A DNA stretch of 17,902 bases, from positions 1-17,902 of the forward strand of contig DAIDJI010000025.1 of the NCBI GenBank assembly GCA_027451455.1, in the 5' to 3' direction. Source of the DNA: Planctomycetales bacterium. GTDB lineage: Bacteria; Planctomycetota; Planctomycetia; Isosphaerales; Isosphaeraceae. The notes under the pieces were generated by a model. The model saw only the letters and a list, made by a program, of their open reading frames with translations, had not been told where the DNA came from and did not search any database. The translations under genes were made by a program, and so were the position numbers. Numbering within the stretch: the first letter of the stretch is position 1; every line of letters starts with the position of its first letter. Positions 7,847 to 15,273 of this stretch are shown in pieces.

Positions 7847-9492
7847 TCGACTTTCTGGTCCGCGCCTCACGGGGCGCGATCGTGCTGTCGACCCTCGCGG
7901 GCCTGACCGCCGGCATTGCCGGGGTCGGTCTGATCGCGATGATCCAGCGCGAGCTTGCGGGGGCCGGCGGTCCGACCTTCGGCGAGGCGAGGGCGTGGGC
8001 CTTTTTCGTGGGACTCTGTGCCCTGGCGGCGATCCTGCGTGTGGTGGCCCAGCTCGCGATGATCCGCCTGGCGCAGGGGTCGGTCGCCGGGCTGGGAGTT
8101 CACCTGGTCCGCCGGACGCTGGGCCTTCCGCTTCGTGCCTTCGAGGCGATCGATTCGTCGGCCCTGCTCGCTGCGCTGACGGAGGATATCGCGATCCTCG
8201 CCGGTGCGTTGGTCGGGCTACCGCACCTCTGCATCAACATCCCGATCGTGGTCGCCTGCTTCGCCTACGTGGGGTGGCTCTCGCCTCCGGTCTTCGTGGC
8301 CGGGGTGATCTTCGCCGCGGCAGCGATCGCAACCTATGTCGCGATCTCATCGAGCGGCCTCCGCGGCCTGCGCCGGGCGAGGGCGAGGCAGGACGCGGTC
8401 GTCGGCCACTTCCGGACGGCAATCGGCGGGTTCCGCGAGCTGAAACAGCACGGCGGGCGGCGACGGGCGTTCCTCGACGGTTCTCTCGCGCCCGATGTCG
8501 CCACCGCGCGCGACGAGACCATCGCAGCCCTCGGCCGATTCGCGATCGCCGATGGTTGGAGTCAGCTTGCGTTCTTTGGCTTCATCGGCTTCCTGCTTTT
8601 CGGGCTGCCGAGCATCACGACAATCGATCGCCCGACCCAGGTCTCGACGGTCCTGATCGTGCTCTACCTGATGAGCCCCCTCGATGTAATTCTCAACTGG
8701 GTGCCGGTCCTGAGCCGCGCCCGGGCCTCGCTCTCCAAGATCGAGGCGATGCTCCCCGAGATCGAGCGCCGGGCCGAGGACCACCCGGGGCCGGTCGCCG
8801 GCTGGAACCTCAACACGATCGAATCGGTCGCTCTCGACGGCGCCACGTTCCACTACGACGACCCGTCCGAAGGCACTGGCTTCGCACTCGGCCCGCTCGA
8901 ATTGTCGCTCCGCCGCGGAGAGATCGTCGTCCTGGCCGGCGGCAACGGAAGCGGCAAGACGACGCTGGTCAAGGTTCTCTCGGGCCTCTACCGGCCGGAT
9001 TCGGGTGTGGTCCGGGTCGACGGCCGACCGGTCTCCGACGCCGAGGCCGAGGCGTACCGCCAGCTCTTCACGGTGGTCTTCGCCGATGGCCATCTCTTCG
9101 ATGATTTAAGAGGGATCGCTCCCGAACCAATCGACGATCGCGCCCGAGACGGCCTGGAACGGCTCGACCTGGCGCACCTGGTCGCGGTCGAGTCCGAGCG
9201 GTTCTCAACGCTGGACCTCTCGCAGGGGCAGCGTCGGCGGCTGGCTCTGCTCTCGGCCTGGCTGGAGGACCGGCCGTTCTGCATTCTCGACGAGTGGGCC
9301 GCCAACCAGGATCCGGCCTTCAAGCAGGTCTTCTACGCCCGCCTACTGCCCGAAATGCGTGCCGCCGGCAAGGGCGTGCTGGTCATCAGCCACGACGAGG
9401 ACTACTTCGACGCCGCCGACCGGGTCATCCGTCTCCGCGAGGGGCGAGTCCGAGACGAGACACCCACCGGCATCGGCGAGGTCTGGATCTAG
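7837..9492 (+). CDS. Cyclic-peptide/siderophore-type ABC exporter (SyrD/PvdE family)
   Basis: This 551-residue fused membrane-ATPase half transporter would export the NRPS product from the cytoplasm to the periplasm; such proteins act as dimers. Hydrophobic stretches at roughly residues 12-37, 52-76, 130-168 and 244-292 form the membrane domain. The nucleotide-binding domain has Walker A GGNGSGKT (368-375), the signature LSQGQ (461-465), Walker B CILDE with Asp485-Glu486, and the switch His519 in ISHDEDYF. The phrase LDEWAANQDP followed by a VFY helix is characteristic of PvdE/SyrD-like proteins. The usual Q-loop Gln is replaced in the VVFADGHLF segment, as is common in this family. Length matches the family (about 550). 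The start at 7837 has GGGAG at 7823-7827, nine bases upstream, and lies inside the NRPS gene, so the two are almost certainly co-translated. Substrate assignment comes from this context. Confidence 0.93.
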   Translation: MGLIDFLVRASRGAIVLSTLAGLTAGIAGVGLIAMIQRELAGAGGPTFGEARAWAFFVGLCALAAILRVVAQLAMIRLAQGSVAGLGVHLVRRTLGLPLRAFEAIDSSALLAALTEDIAILAGALVGLPHLCINIPIVVACFAYVGWLSPPVFVAGVIFAAAAIATYVAISSSGLRGLRRARARQDAVVGHFRTAIGGFRELKQHGGRRRAFLDGSLAPDVATARDETIAALGRFAIADGWSQLAFFGFIGFLLFGLPSITTIDRPTQVSTVLIVLYLMSPLDVILNWVPVLSRARASLSKIEAMLPEIERRAEDHPGPVAGWNLNTIESVALDGATFHYDDPSEGTGFALGPLELSLRRGEIVVLAGGNGSGKTTLVKVLSGLYRPDSGVVRVDGRPVSDAEAEAYRQLFTVVFADGHLFDDLRGIAPEPIDDRARDGLERLDLAHLVAVESERFSTLDLSQGQRRRLALLSAWLEDRPFCILDEWAANQDPAFKQVFYARLLPEMRAAGKGVLVISHDEDYFDAADRVIRLREGRVRDETPTGIGEVWI

Positions 9493-9559
9493 TCTTCCCC
9501 GATTATTCCATGGTCGCTCTTCGATCGCTAATTCCTGTTAGATCCTCTTGAATCTTAAA

Positions 9560-9588
9560 CTGTCAGCATCAGAACAAAGAGATAAATA
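9560..9588 (+). promoter_or_regulatory. Possible sigma70-like promoter for the membrane-fusion gene
   Basis: CTGTCA at 9560-9565 and TAAATA at 9583-9588 are separated by 17 bases; each matches the sigma70 consensus at four of six positions. They lie in a 138-bp gap (9493-9630) that is clearly more AT-rich than the genes on either side, 42 bases before the ATG at 9631. No terminator-like hairpin is evident after the exporter stop, so read-through from the NRPS operon is also possible. Planctomycete promoters are poorly defined, so this is weak. Confidence 0.3.
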
Positions 9589-9630
9589 CAAAACAAGGCC
9601 CGCCCTCGCCTCTGAAGGGATGTACGGTTC

Positions 9631-10926
9631 ATGAAGAAGCTCCTGCTGATGATCGCCCTGCTCTGGGGTGGTGGTGCCCTGGGCGTCTGGTACTGGAACG
9701 ATGCGCACGCGCAGAAGATCAGCTATCGGACGGTCGCAGCGCGCAAGGGCGACCTGCGATCGACCATCAACGCGACCGGGACGATCGAGCCGGTCGAGGT
9801 GGTGGAGGTTGGTGCGCAGGTGCCGGGGCAGGTTCAGTCGTTTGGTGCCGATCTGGCTGACCCGAAGAAGACGATCAGCTACGGTTCGCAGGTTGAGCCG
9901 CGGACGGTCCTGGCGAAGCTCGACGATGCGCTCTACCGAACCCGCGTCGACCAGGCGCGAGGCCGGCTGGCAAAGGCCGAGGCCGACGTCCAGCAGGCCG
10001 AGGTCAAGCTCGGCCAGGCCGAGCGCGAGCGCGACCGGACGCAGAAGCTGCGCTCCCACGACACCAGAATCGTCCCCATCCAGGAGTACGACGCCGCGCT
10101 GACGAACTACGAATCAGCCCGCGCCACGCTCTCGGTCGCGCGTGCAGCGCTCGCCGTGGCAAGGGCCGACCTGGCCGAGGCTGAGGTCAACCTCGATTTC
10201 ACGACGATCCGGTCGCCGGTTCGCGGCGTGATCCTCGACCGCCGGGTGAACCTCGGCCAGACCGTCGCCGCGGGGCCCGGCGTCCCGAGCCTCTTTCTGA
10301 TCGCCCGAGACCTCCAGCGGCTGGAAATCTGGTCGTCGGTCAACGAGGCCGACATCGGCTCGATCCACCAGGGACAGCTCGTCCGGTTCAACGTCAGCTC
10401 ACTCCCACGCGAGACCTTCGAGGGGAAGGTCTCGCAGATCCGACTCAACGCGAGCATGAATCAGAATGTCGTCACCTATACGGTGGTCGTCTCCGTGGAC
10501 AACTCGAGCGGCAAGCTGCTCCCCTACCTGACGGCCCGTCTGACCTTCGAGGTCGAGGTCCGACGCAACGTGATGCTCGTCCCCAACGCCGCGATTCGAT
10601 GGCAGCCGAGAGTTCAGAACGTGGTCCCCGAGGCGCGCGAGACCTACGCGATGAACCTCCGCCGCCGCGCCCCGGATCGATCCGACCCCTCCCGACCCGA
10701 CCGCGACCTCCCCGACGAGCCCAGGGGCACGGTCTGGCTCCGCGAGAGCGACCTCGTCCGTCCCGTTGAGGTCCAGATCGGACTCTCTGACGGCGTCCTC
10801 ACCGAGATCCGTGCCGATGGGCTCGATGAGGGAACGCAGGTGGTCGTCGGCGCCAGCAAGGTCGATTCGGATGCCGATGCCTCCTCGATCCTCACCTATA
10901 CCCGAAGCGAGCCGGCGAAGAAGTAG
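9631..10926 (+). CDS. macA: MacA/PvdR-like periplasmic membrane-fusion protein of an ABC efflux pump
   Basis: This 431-residue adaptor would link an inner-membrane MacB-type pump to an outer-membrane channel. The N-terminus (MKKLLLMIALLWGGGALGVW) is a membrane anchor or uncleaved signal. A barrel-sandwich half starts at about residue 45 with the ATGTIEP motif. It is followed by an Ala/Glu/Gln/Arg-rich alpha-helical hairpin (about 108-190) and the second lipoyl half, with SPVRGVILDR and GQTVAAG. The NEADIG and GQLVRF beta-barrel segment is MacA-like. Compared with MacA from memory, it has an extra Arg/Asp/Pro-rich stretch at about 341-366. GAAGGGA is at 9614-9620, ten bases before the ATG. Its natural partner, the MacB-type gene, lies 2.2 kb downstream beyond a pseudopilin gene rather than adjacent. 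A pairing with another ABC or RND pump cannot be excluded, but MacB is the nearest fit. Confidence 0.87.
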   Translation: MKKLLLMIALLWGGGALGVWYWNDAHAQKISYRTVAARKGDLRSTINATGTIEPVEVVEVGAQVPGQVQSFGADLADPKKTISYGSQVEPRTVLAKLDDALYRTRVDQARGRLAKAEADVQQAEVKLGQAERERDRTQKLRSHDTRIVPIQEYDAALTNYESARATLSVARAALAVARADLAEAEVNLDFTTIRSPVRGVILDRRVNLGQTVAAGPGVPSLFLIARDLQRLEIWSSVNEADIGSIHQGQLVRFNVSSLPRETFEGKVSQIRLNASMNQNVVTYTVVVSVDNSSGKLLPYLTARLTFEVEVRRNVMLVPNAAIRWQPRVQNVVPEARETYAMNLRRRAPDRSDPSRPDRDLPDEPRGTVWLRESDLVRPVEVQIGLSDGVLTEIRADGLDEGTQVVVGASKVDSDADASSILTYTRSEPAKK

Positions 10927-10968
10927 ATCGCAGAATCGGCTTGCTGTCTCACCGTCTCCATCTCCATG

Positions 10969-11022
10969 CCTCACTTCAAAATCCCTTGAATCCCTCGTGG
11001 GGAAATCGTAGGTTAAGTGAGG
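10969..11022. repeat. 8-bp inverted repeat enclosing a small hairpin
   Basis: CCTCACTT at 10969-10976 is perfectly complementary to AAGTGAGG at 11015-11022. Between them TCCC (10991-10994) can pair with GGGA (11000-11003). It lies 43 bases after the stop of the membrane-fusion gene, where a terminator or an RNA-stabilising structure might be expected. There is no T-run after it, so it is not a classical intrinsic terminator. Confidence 0.3.
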
Positions 11023-11333
11023 GAAAGGTCGCGAGTCATCGCGGCCGTCCCTCGTCGGTCGACCGGACGGACGTCCTTGAAGGCCGCCGGTCCGCCTGAT
11101 CGAGAGTGCGAGAGCGGCCGGCTGGCCTCGCAATCCGAACACGCGGATACGGCCGTCATCCCTGTGCCGATTCCTCCGAGGCGCAGGACCGTCGTGCACC
11201 AAATCCCTTGCTTTTCACCAGGCAGGCGAGGATCATCACCAGGGTCTTCTTCCTCACCATTCGGGTGGAACCGTACGCGGTATTCTCTCGCGCACGGTAC
11301 GATTTCCGTTCCTCGCCCCACTTCCCCACGAAC

Positions 11334-11350
11334 GCGGGCCGACGGCCCGC
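11334..11350 (+). promoter_or_regulatory. Hairpin directly before the pseudopilin ribosome-binding site
   Basis: GCGGGCC (11334-11340), loop GAC, GGCCCGC (11344-11350) forms a perfect 7-bp GC stem. The Shine-Dalgarno sequence GGGAGGA begins two bases later (11352-11358). In the mRNA the stem could set access to the ribosome-binding site or protect the 5' end. It has no T-run, so termination is unlikely. Confidence 0.4.
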
Positions 11351-11361
11351 CGGGAGGACTC

Positions 11362-12465
11362 ATGCAAAGGCGTGGCTTCACCCTCATCGAGTTGCTGGTG
11401 GTCATCGCGATCATCGCGGTTCTGATCGCACTTTTGTTACCCGCTGTCCAGGCCGCCCGCGAGGCCGCCCGGCGCGCTCAGTGTACCAATAATCTCAAGC
11501 AAATCGGCCTGGCCCTGCACAACTACCACTCTGCCAACGACTGCTTCCCGGCCGGCTCCTATCCGTTCAATACCGGCCCTTCCTGGAGCGAGGGCTTCAG
11601 CGCCCACGCCCGGGTCCTCGGATTCACCGAGCAGCAACCGCTCTACAACGCCCTCAACTGGAATGTTCCGGCCATGAACGACCCGCTGAAGTACGGGTCG
11701 TTTGCCAATCAGACCGTCGAGGCGACAAGGCTCCTGGTGTTCCTCTGCCCGTCGGATACCCCGCCGAGCTGGCTGATGTACAACGACAGCCCACCCTTGC
11801 ACAAGTACACTGCGCCCGGGAACAGCTACTTCGCCTGCATCGGATCGACACTCGAGTACGCCGGCCAGCAGTCCAATGGGCCGCCCAATGGCCTGTTTCA
11901 GTACGTCGGGTTCCGGGGGACGCCGGCCATCGGCCTCCGCGATCTCACGGACGGGTCGAGCAACACCATCGCGTTCGGCGAATGGCGGATCGGCGACGGC
12001 AATATCTCGATGATCACCCCCGCCTCCGACATCGTCGACATCGGCACCCTGCCCGCGGGCGTCAAGCGGAACACGCCGACCATGTCTTGGCCCAACACCG
12101 TTCTCATGCAGAACCTGAGCACCTGGCTGAACCAGTGCAGCTCGGTCATCAGCCAGTCCAGCGACCGGACCAATCACACCAGCACACTCGGTGAAAACTG
12201 GTGGTCCGGGCTCTACGGTTACACCATGGGCGACGTGCTCCTTGGGCCCAACCCACCCTGGCCAAATTGCAGCTTCGCCAGCCAGCACAACAACACCCTC
12301 GCCGAGCCCGGCCTGATCGGCTCGAGCAGCTTCCACCCCGGCGGGGCCAACTTCCTGTTCGCCGACGGCTCGGTCCACTTCCTCAAGAACAGCATCAACC
12401 AGATCACCATTTGCAGCCTCGGCTCGAGGGCCGGCGGCGAGGTGATCTCCAGCGACTCGTACTGA
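11362..12465 (+). CDS. DUF1559 pseudopilin-like protein
   Basis: This 367-residue protein starts with a type IV prepilin/type II secretion pseudopilin signal: MQRRG then FTLIELLVVIAIIAVLIALL, with Gly5 before the cleavage point and Glu at +5. PilD-type peptidase would cut and methylate at Phe6. The AVQAAREAARRAQCTNNLKQIGLALHNYH segment, here split by the helix end, is the standard opening of planctomycete DUF1559 (SBP_bac_10) proteins. The ending with FHPGG (about residue 324) and FADGSVHFL is the standard closing. These proteins occur in very many copies per planctomycete genome and their role is unknown; a cell-envelope or secretion-associated structural role is likely. The ATG at 11362 is chosen because of the strong GGGAGGA at 11352-11358 and because the prepilin signal begins there. 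It sits between the two halves of a MacAB-like pump with long non-coding flanks, so it probably has its own transcript. Confidence 0.95.
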   Translation: MQRRGFTLIELLVVIAIIAVLIALLLPAVQAAREAARRAQCTNNLKQIGLALHNYHSANDCFPAGSYPFNTGPSWSEGFSAHARVLGFTEQQPLYNALNWNVPAMNDPLKYGSFANQTVEATRLLVFLCPSDTPPSWLMYNDSPPLHKYTAPGNSYFACIGSTLEYAGQQSNGPPNGLFQYVGFRGTPAIGLRDLTDGSSNTIAFGEWRIGDGNISMITPASDIVDIGTLPAGVKRNTPTMSWPNTVLMQNLSTWLNQCSSVISQSSDRTNHTSTLGENWWSGLYGYTMGDVLLGPNPPWPNCSFASQHNNTLAEPGLIGSSSFHPGGANFLFADGSVHFLKNSINQITICSLGSRAGGEVISSDSY

Positions 12466-12500
12466 TCGACTCGGAGGCAAAACCCTGGACGGCGACTCAC

Positions 12501-12522
12501 GGCAGGTCACTCCCAGCCTGCC
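12501..12522 (+). terminator. Weak hairpin after the pseudopilin gene
   Basis: GGCAGG (12501-12506) pairs with CCTGCC (12517-12522), with one further G-T pair inside. It lies 35 bases after the stop codon. There is no T-run, so it may only mark the mRNA 3' end or may be chance. Confidence 0.22.
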
Positions 12523-12680
12523 TCAATGTTCGTCGTCCATACACCCTCGCCTTTCATCCTCCATCGTCCCGCCCTCCCATCAGCGAGGCCAGTTCCCACA
12601 AAAACACAAGAAATTTGCTTTTGCGGAAATCTGTGCCAGACTCTAGCCTGGGTTCATCCGCGAGAATCACATCCGATCCG

Positions 12681-12701
12681 TTTCCTGGCCCGAACAGGAA
12701 A
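12681..12701. repeat. 7-bp inverted repeat in an AT-rich block
   Basis: TTTCCTG (12681-12687), seven bases, CAGGAAA (12695-12701) is a perfect inverted repeat. It is followed by an AT-rich run containing GAGAAAAAAA (12711-12720). The block is compositionally unlike the neighbouring genes. It could be an operator or an mRNA hairpin; there is nothing to choose between them. Confidence 0.3.
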
Positions 12702-12776
12702 ATCCAGATGGAGAAAAAAAGCCGGGTCCAGACCAGCCGTCGTTGCCGTCACTCTCGAATGGGAGACCCTCATTCC

Positions 12777-12877
12777 GCGCGAACGAACCCAAACTCCGGG
12801 CGTTGCGACCTCGAATCGGCGCGAACGAACCCAAACTCCGGGCGCACCGACCTCGAATTCGCGCGAACGAACCCAAC
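12777..12877. repeat. 42-bp tandem repeat, about 2.4 copies
   Basis: Units start with GCGCGAACGAACCC at 12777, 12819 and 12861, giving an exact 42-base period. Units 1 and 2 share most positions (GCGCGAACGAACCC, then AAACTCCGGGCG, then CGACCTCGAAT) and differ in a few bases. Unit 3 ends after 17 bases, then diverges. The period is a multiple of three, so spurious frames through it show a repeating peptide. Confidence 0.85.
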
Positions 12878-13111
12878 GAGGGGCCGTAGAACCGTTCCCA
12901 TCGTTTCCGACGTCAAACGCAGAGCATCCGCGAAAACCGCTCAACGACCGTTCCTGTCGATTGTTCGAATGGCAGCGTCAGGGTAAAGCCTCGGGAGGAA
13001 TCGTGTTCTCGGGGATGCACCGATCGTCGGACCTCTGGTAATTTTGATGCGGACGATCACGGCACGGACGCTGGCCTGACAACGCGACCGACTGCACCGA
13101 GAGGGGACGCC

Positions 13112-15250
13112 GTGGACTTCATCCGCCTGCAAGATATCCACAAGACTTACACGCGAGGGTCCATCGAGGTCCCCGTCCTGCGCGGGGTCTCGCTGGCGAT
13201 CTCGCCTGGTGAGATGGTCGCATTGATGGGGCAGTCGGGGTCGGGAAAGACGACGCTAATCAACCTGCTCGGGTTTCTCGACCGGCCGACTTCCGGGCGG
13301 CAGGAGATGGACGGCCGCGATGTCGCCGGGCTTTCGGAGTCTGAGCGAGCCCGGCTTCGGAGCCATCGAATCGGCTTCGTTTTTCAGAGCTTCAACCTGC
13401 TTCCCCGGCTCTCGGCGCTCGAAAACGTGATGATGCCGTTCGCCTACGGCACGCACGAGACCTCGGAGAGCGCTTCTCGCGAGCGGGCGATCGCGCTTTT
13501 GCAGCGGGTCGGGCTTGGCGACCGGCTCGACCACGAGCCCTCGCGACTCTCCGGCGGCGAGCAGCAGCGGGTCGCGATCGCCCGGGCGCTCATCAACCAG
13601 TGCTCGCTCCTGATCGCCGACGAGCCGACCGGCAACCTCGACTCCCGGACCGGTGAGGAGATCCTCGCGCTCTTCCGCCAGCTCAATCGAGAGGATGGAC
13701 TGACGATCGTCCTGGTCACTCACGATGCGCAAGTCGCCTCGCACGCCGACCGGATCGTCCGGATCCGAGACGGCCTGATCCACCACGACGACCGGAGGGA
13801 GTCCGATGGGGCCAGGACGGTCCCGACGATCGACCCTCCTCCAGCGGTCCAGCCGGTATCCCGGAGGTCGCTTCGCGACGACGCTCGGTTCCTCGCCCGG
13901 ACGTCCTCCACGGCTTTCCGCTCGCTCCGCCGCAACGCGCTCCGATCGGCCCTGACGACCCTGGGGATCATCATCGGCGTTGGCTCGCTGCTTGCGATCG
14001 CCGAGATCGGCACCGGCGCCTGGTCGGCGATCCGGGTTATGCTGACGAAGACCGGGGTCGACAACATCGTCATTCAGGCCGGCGCGGCCTCGCGGAACGG
14101 AGTCAGCCTCGGGAGTGGGAGTATCAAAACGCTCACCCCCGAGGATGCCGAGGCGATCCACCACGAATGCCCGAGCGTCGACAGCCTCTCGCCTCTGGTC
14201 TTCACCCGTCGACAGCTCGTCTACGGCAATCGAAACTGGGTCCCCAGCACGTTTGTCGGCACAAGTCCGGGCTACCTTCGAGTCCGCGAGTGGGAGGACC
14301 TGGAGGAAGGCCAGCCATTCAGTGAGCGCGACGTCCGCGATGTCGCGATGGTTTGCCTCCTCGGCCAGACGGTCGCCCGCGAGCTCTTTGGCGAGGGCTC
14401 GCCGGTCGGCAAGGAAGTTTACGCCAACGACGTCCCCTTGCGAGTCCTCGGCGTCCTCAGCCGGAAGGGGGCCGACATCATCGGCCAGGATCAGGACGAC
14501 CTCGTCGTCGCCCCGTGGACGACGATCAAGTTCCGGATCAGTTCAGGCGGGTCGGGCGAGGCCACGCCCGCCCCCGCCGCGACGAACTCGCTCGACACCG
14601 ACGGCCGGCGCTATCCGGGCGGCCATCACGAGACCTATCCGACGCCCTCGCCGACCCAGAATCTCGCCACGCCCCGGCTCCATCGGCTCTCGAACATCGA
14701 CTCGATCCTCGTCCGATCGGTCTCGACGGACGAGATCCCCGAGGCGATGGCCGAGATCACCCGCGTTCTCCGGCAGCGGCACGGAATCGAGCCCGGCCAG
14801 CCCGACGACTTTGCCGTCCGCGACTTCACCGAGGTCGTCCAGGCGGTCAAGGGGACCGTCGGGCTGGTCGCCGGGCTCCTGCTCTGCGTCGCGATGATCG
14901 CGCTGGTGGTCGGCGGGATCGGGATCATGAACATCATGCTGGTGACGGTCACCGAGCGATACCGCGAGATCGGCCTCCGGATGGCCGTCGGCGCCCGGTC
15001 GAGCGACATCCTCCGCCAGTTTCTGGTCGAGGCGGTCGTCCTCTGCCTGATGGGGGGTGCCGTCGGGATCGCGCTGGGCCGGACCGCCTCGGTACTGGTC
15101 CGGATTCTCGGCCGATGGCCGACGGAGCCCTCCATCGCCGCAATCATCGCCTCGGTCTCGATCTCGGCGACCGTCGGCATCATCTTCGGCTATTATCCTG
15201 CCTGGAAGGCCTCGCGGCTCGACCCGATCGAGGCCCTGCGTTCGGAATGA
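13112..15250 (+). CDS. macB: MacB-type ABC exporter (ATPase fused to permease)
   Basis: This 712-residue protein has an N-terminal ATPase and a C-terminal FtsX-type permease, the MacB arrangement. The ATPase shows Walker A GQSGSGKT (40-47), signature LSGGEQQR (146-153), Walker B LLIADEPTGNLDS with Asp170-Glu171, and the switch His in VTHDAQVA. A first membrane helix (about 285-305, RSALTTLGIIIGVGSLLAI) leads into the large periplasmic domain, and three further helices sit at about 583-612, 637-660 and 675-697, ending PAWKASRLDPIEALRSE. MacB pumps periplasmic substrates out through MacA and an outer-membrane channel. An insert rich in Pro, Thr, Ala and Ser (about 479-527) makes it longer than E. 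coli MacB (648). The start is a GTG with GAGGGG at 13102-13107. The stop TGA overlaps an ATG (15247), but the next gene more likely starts at 15274. Confidence 0.94.
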   Translation: MDFIRLQDIHKTYTRGSIEVPVLRGVSLAISPGEMVALMGQSGSGKTTLINLLGFLDRPTSGRQEMDGRDVAGLSESERARLRSHRIGFVFQSFNLLPRLSALENVMMPFAYGTHETSESASRERAIALLQRVGLGDRLDHEPSRLSGGEQQRVAIARALINQCSLLIADEPTGNLDSRTGEEILALFRQLNREDGLTIVLVTHDAQVASHADRIVRIRDGLIHHDDRRESDGARTVPTIDPPPAVQPVSRRSLRDDARFLARTSSTAFRSLRRNALRSALTTLGIIIGVGSLLAIAEIGTGAWSAIRVMLTKTGVDNIVIQAGAASRNGVSLGSGSIKTLTPEDAEAIHHECPSVDSLSPLVFTRRQLVYGNRNWVPSTFVGTSPGYLRVREWEDLEEGQPFSERDVRDVAMVCLLGQTVARELFGEGSPVGKEVYANDVPLRVLGVLSRKGADIIGQDQDDLVVAPWTTIKFRISSGGSGEATPAPAATNSLDTDGRRYPGGHHETYPTPSPTQNLATPRLHRLSNIDSILVRSVSTDEIPEAMAEITRVLRQRHGIEPGQPDDFAVRDFTEVVQAVKGTVGLVAGLLLCVAMIALVVGGIGIMNIMLVTVTERYREIGLRMAVGARSSDILRQFLVEAVVLCLMGGAVGIALGRTASVLVRILGRWPTEPSIAAIIASVSISATVGIIFGYYPAWKASRLDPIEALRSE

Positions 15251-15273
15251 GTCTTCAACCTGGAGCCCTCTCG

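Larger units (their letters stand above)
10927..11361. other. 435-bp non-coding stretch before the pseudopilin gene
   Basis: No credible gene is seen here. The frame of the pseudopilin stays open back to 11017, but that upstream translation is Arg/Pro/Ser-rich with no conserved look, and the pseudopilin start at 11362 is strongly marked. The stretch holds a spaced inverted repeat near its left end (10969-11022) and a hairpin against the ribosome-binding site (11334-11350). I found no convincing sigma70-type hexamer pair. Confidence 0.6.
12466..13111. other. 646-bp non-coding stretch with repeats between pseudopilin and MacB genes
   Basis: No gene is supported here. Open frames exist on both strands (for example 12526-13041 + and 12654-12944 -), but their translations are unstructured and driven by the tandem repeat. 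The stretch contains a weak hairpin after the pseudopilin (12501-12522), a locally AT-rich block (about 12590-12720) with an inverted repeat, and a 42-bp tandem repeat (12777-12877). Just before MacB there is only a ribosome-binding site; I see no clear promoter. Confidence 0.6.

Noticed and set aside
11017..11361. N-terminal extension of the pseudopilin back to 11017
   Set aside because: It would bury the prepilin signal, which must be near the N-terminus, and the strong ribosome-binding site is at 11352-11358.
12777..12877. CRISPR array
   Set aside because: The units are contiguous tandem copies without unique spacers, fewer than three full copies, and there are no cas genes.
12201..13041. 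Open frames 12201-12986 (+), 12526-13041 (+) and 12654-12944 (-)
   Set aside because: They overlap the pseudopilin or the 42-bp repeat, are rich in Arg/Pro/Thr/Ser without conserved motifs, and have no convincing ribosome-binding site.
14353..15273. Hydrolase extended upstream to 14353
   Set aside because: This would overlap macB for 900 bases out of frame; the signal peptide and ribosome-binding site fix the start at 15274.
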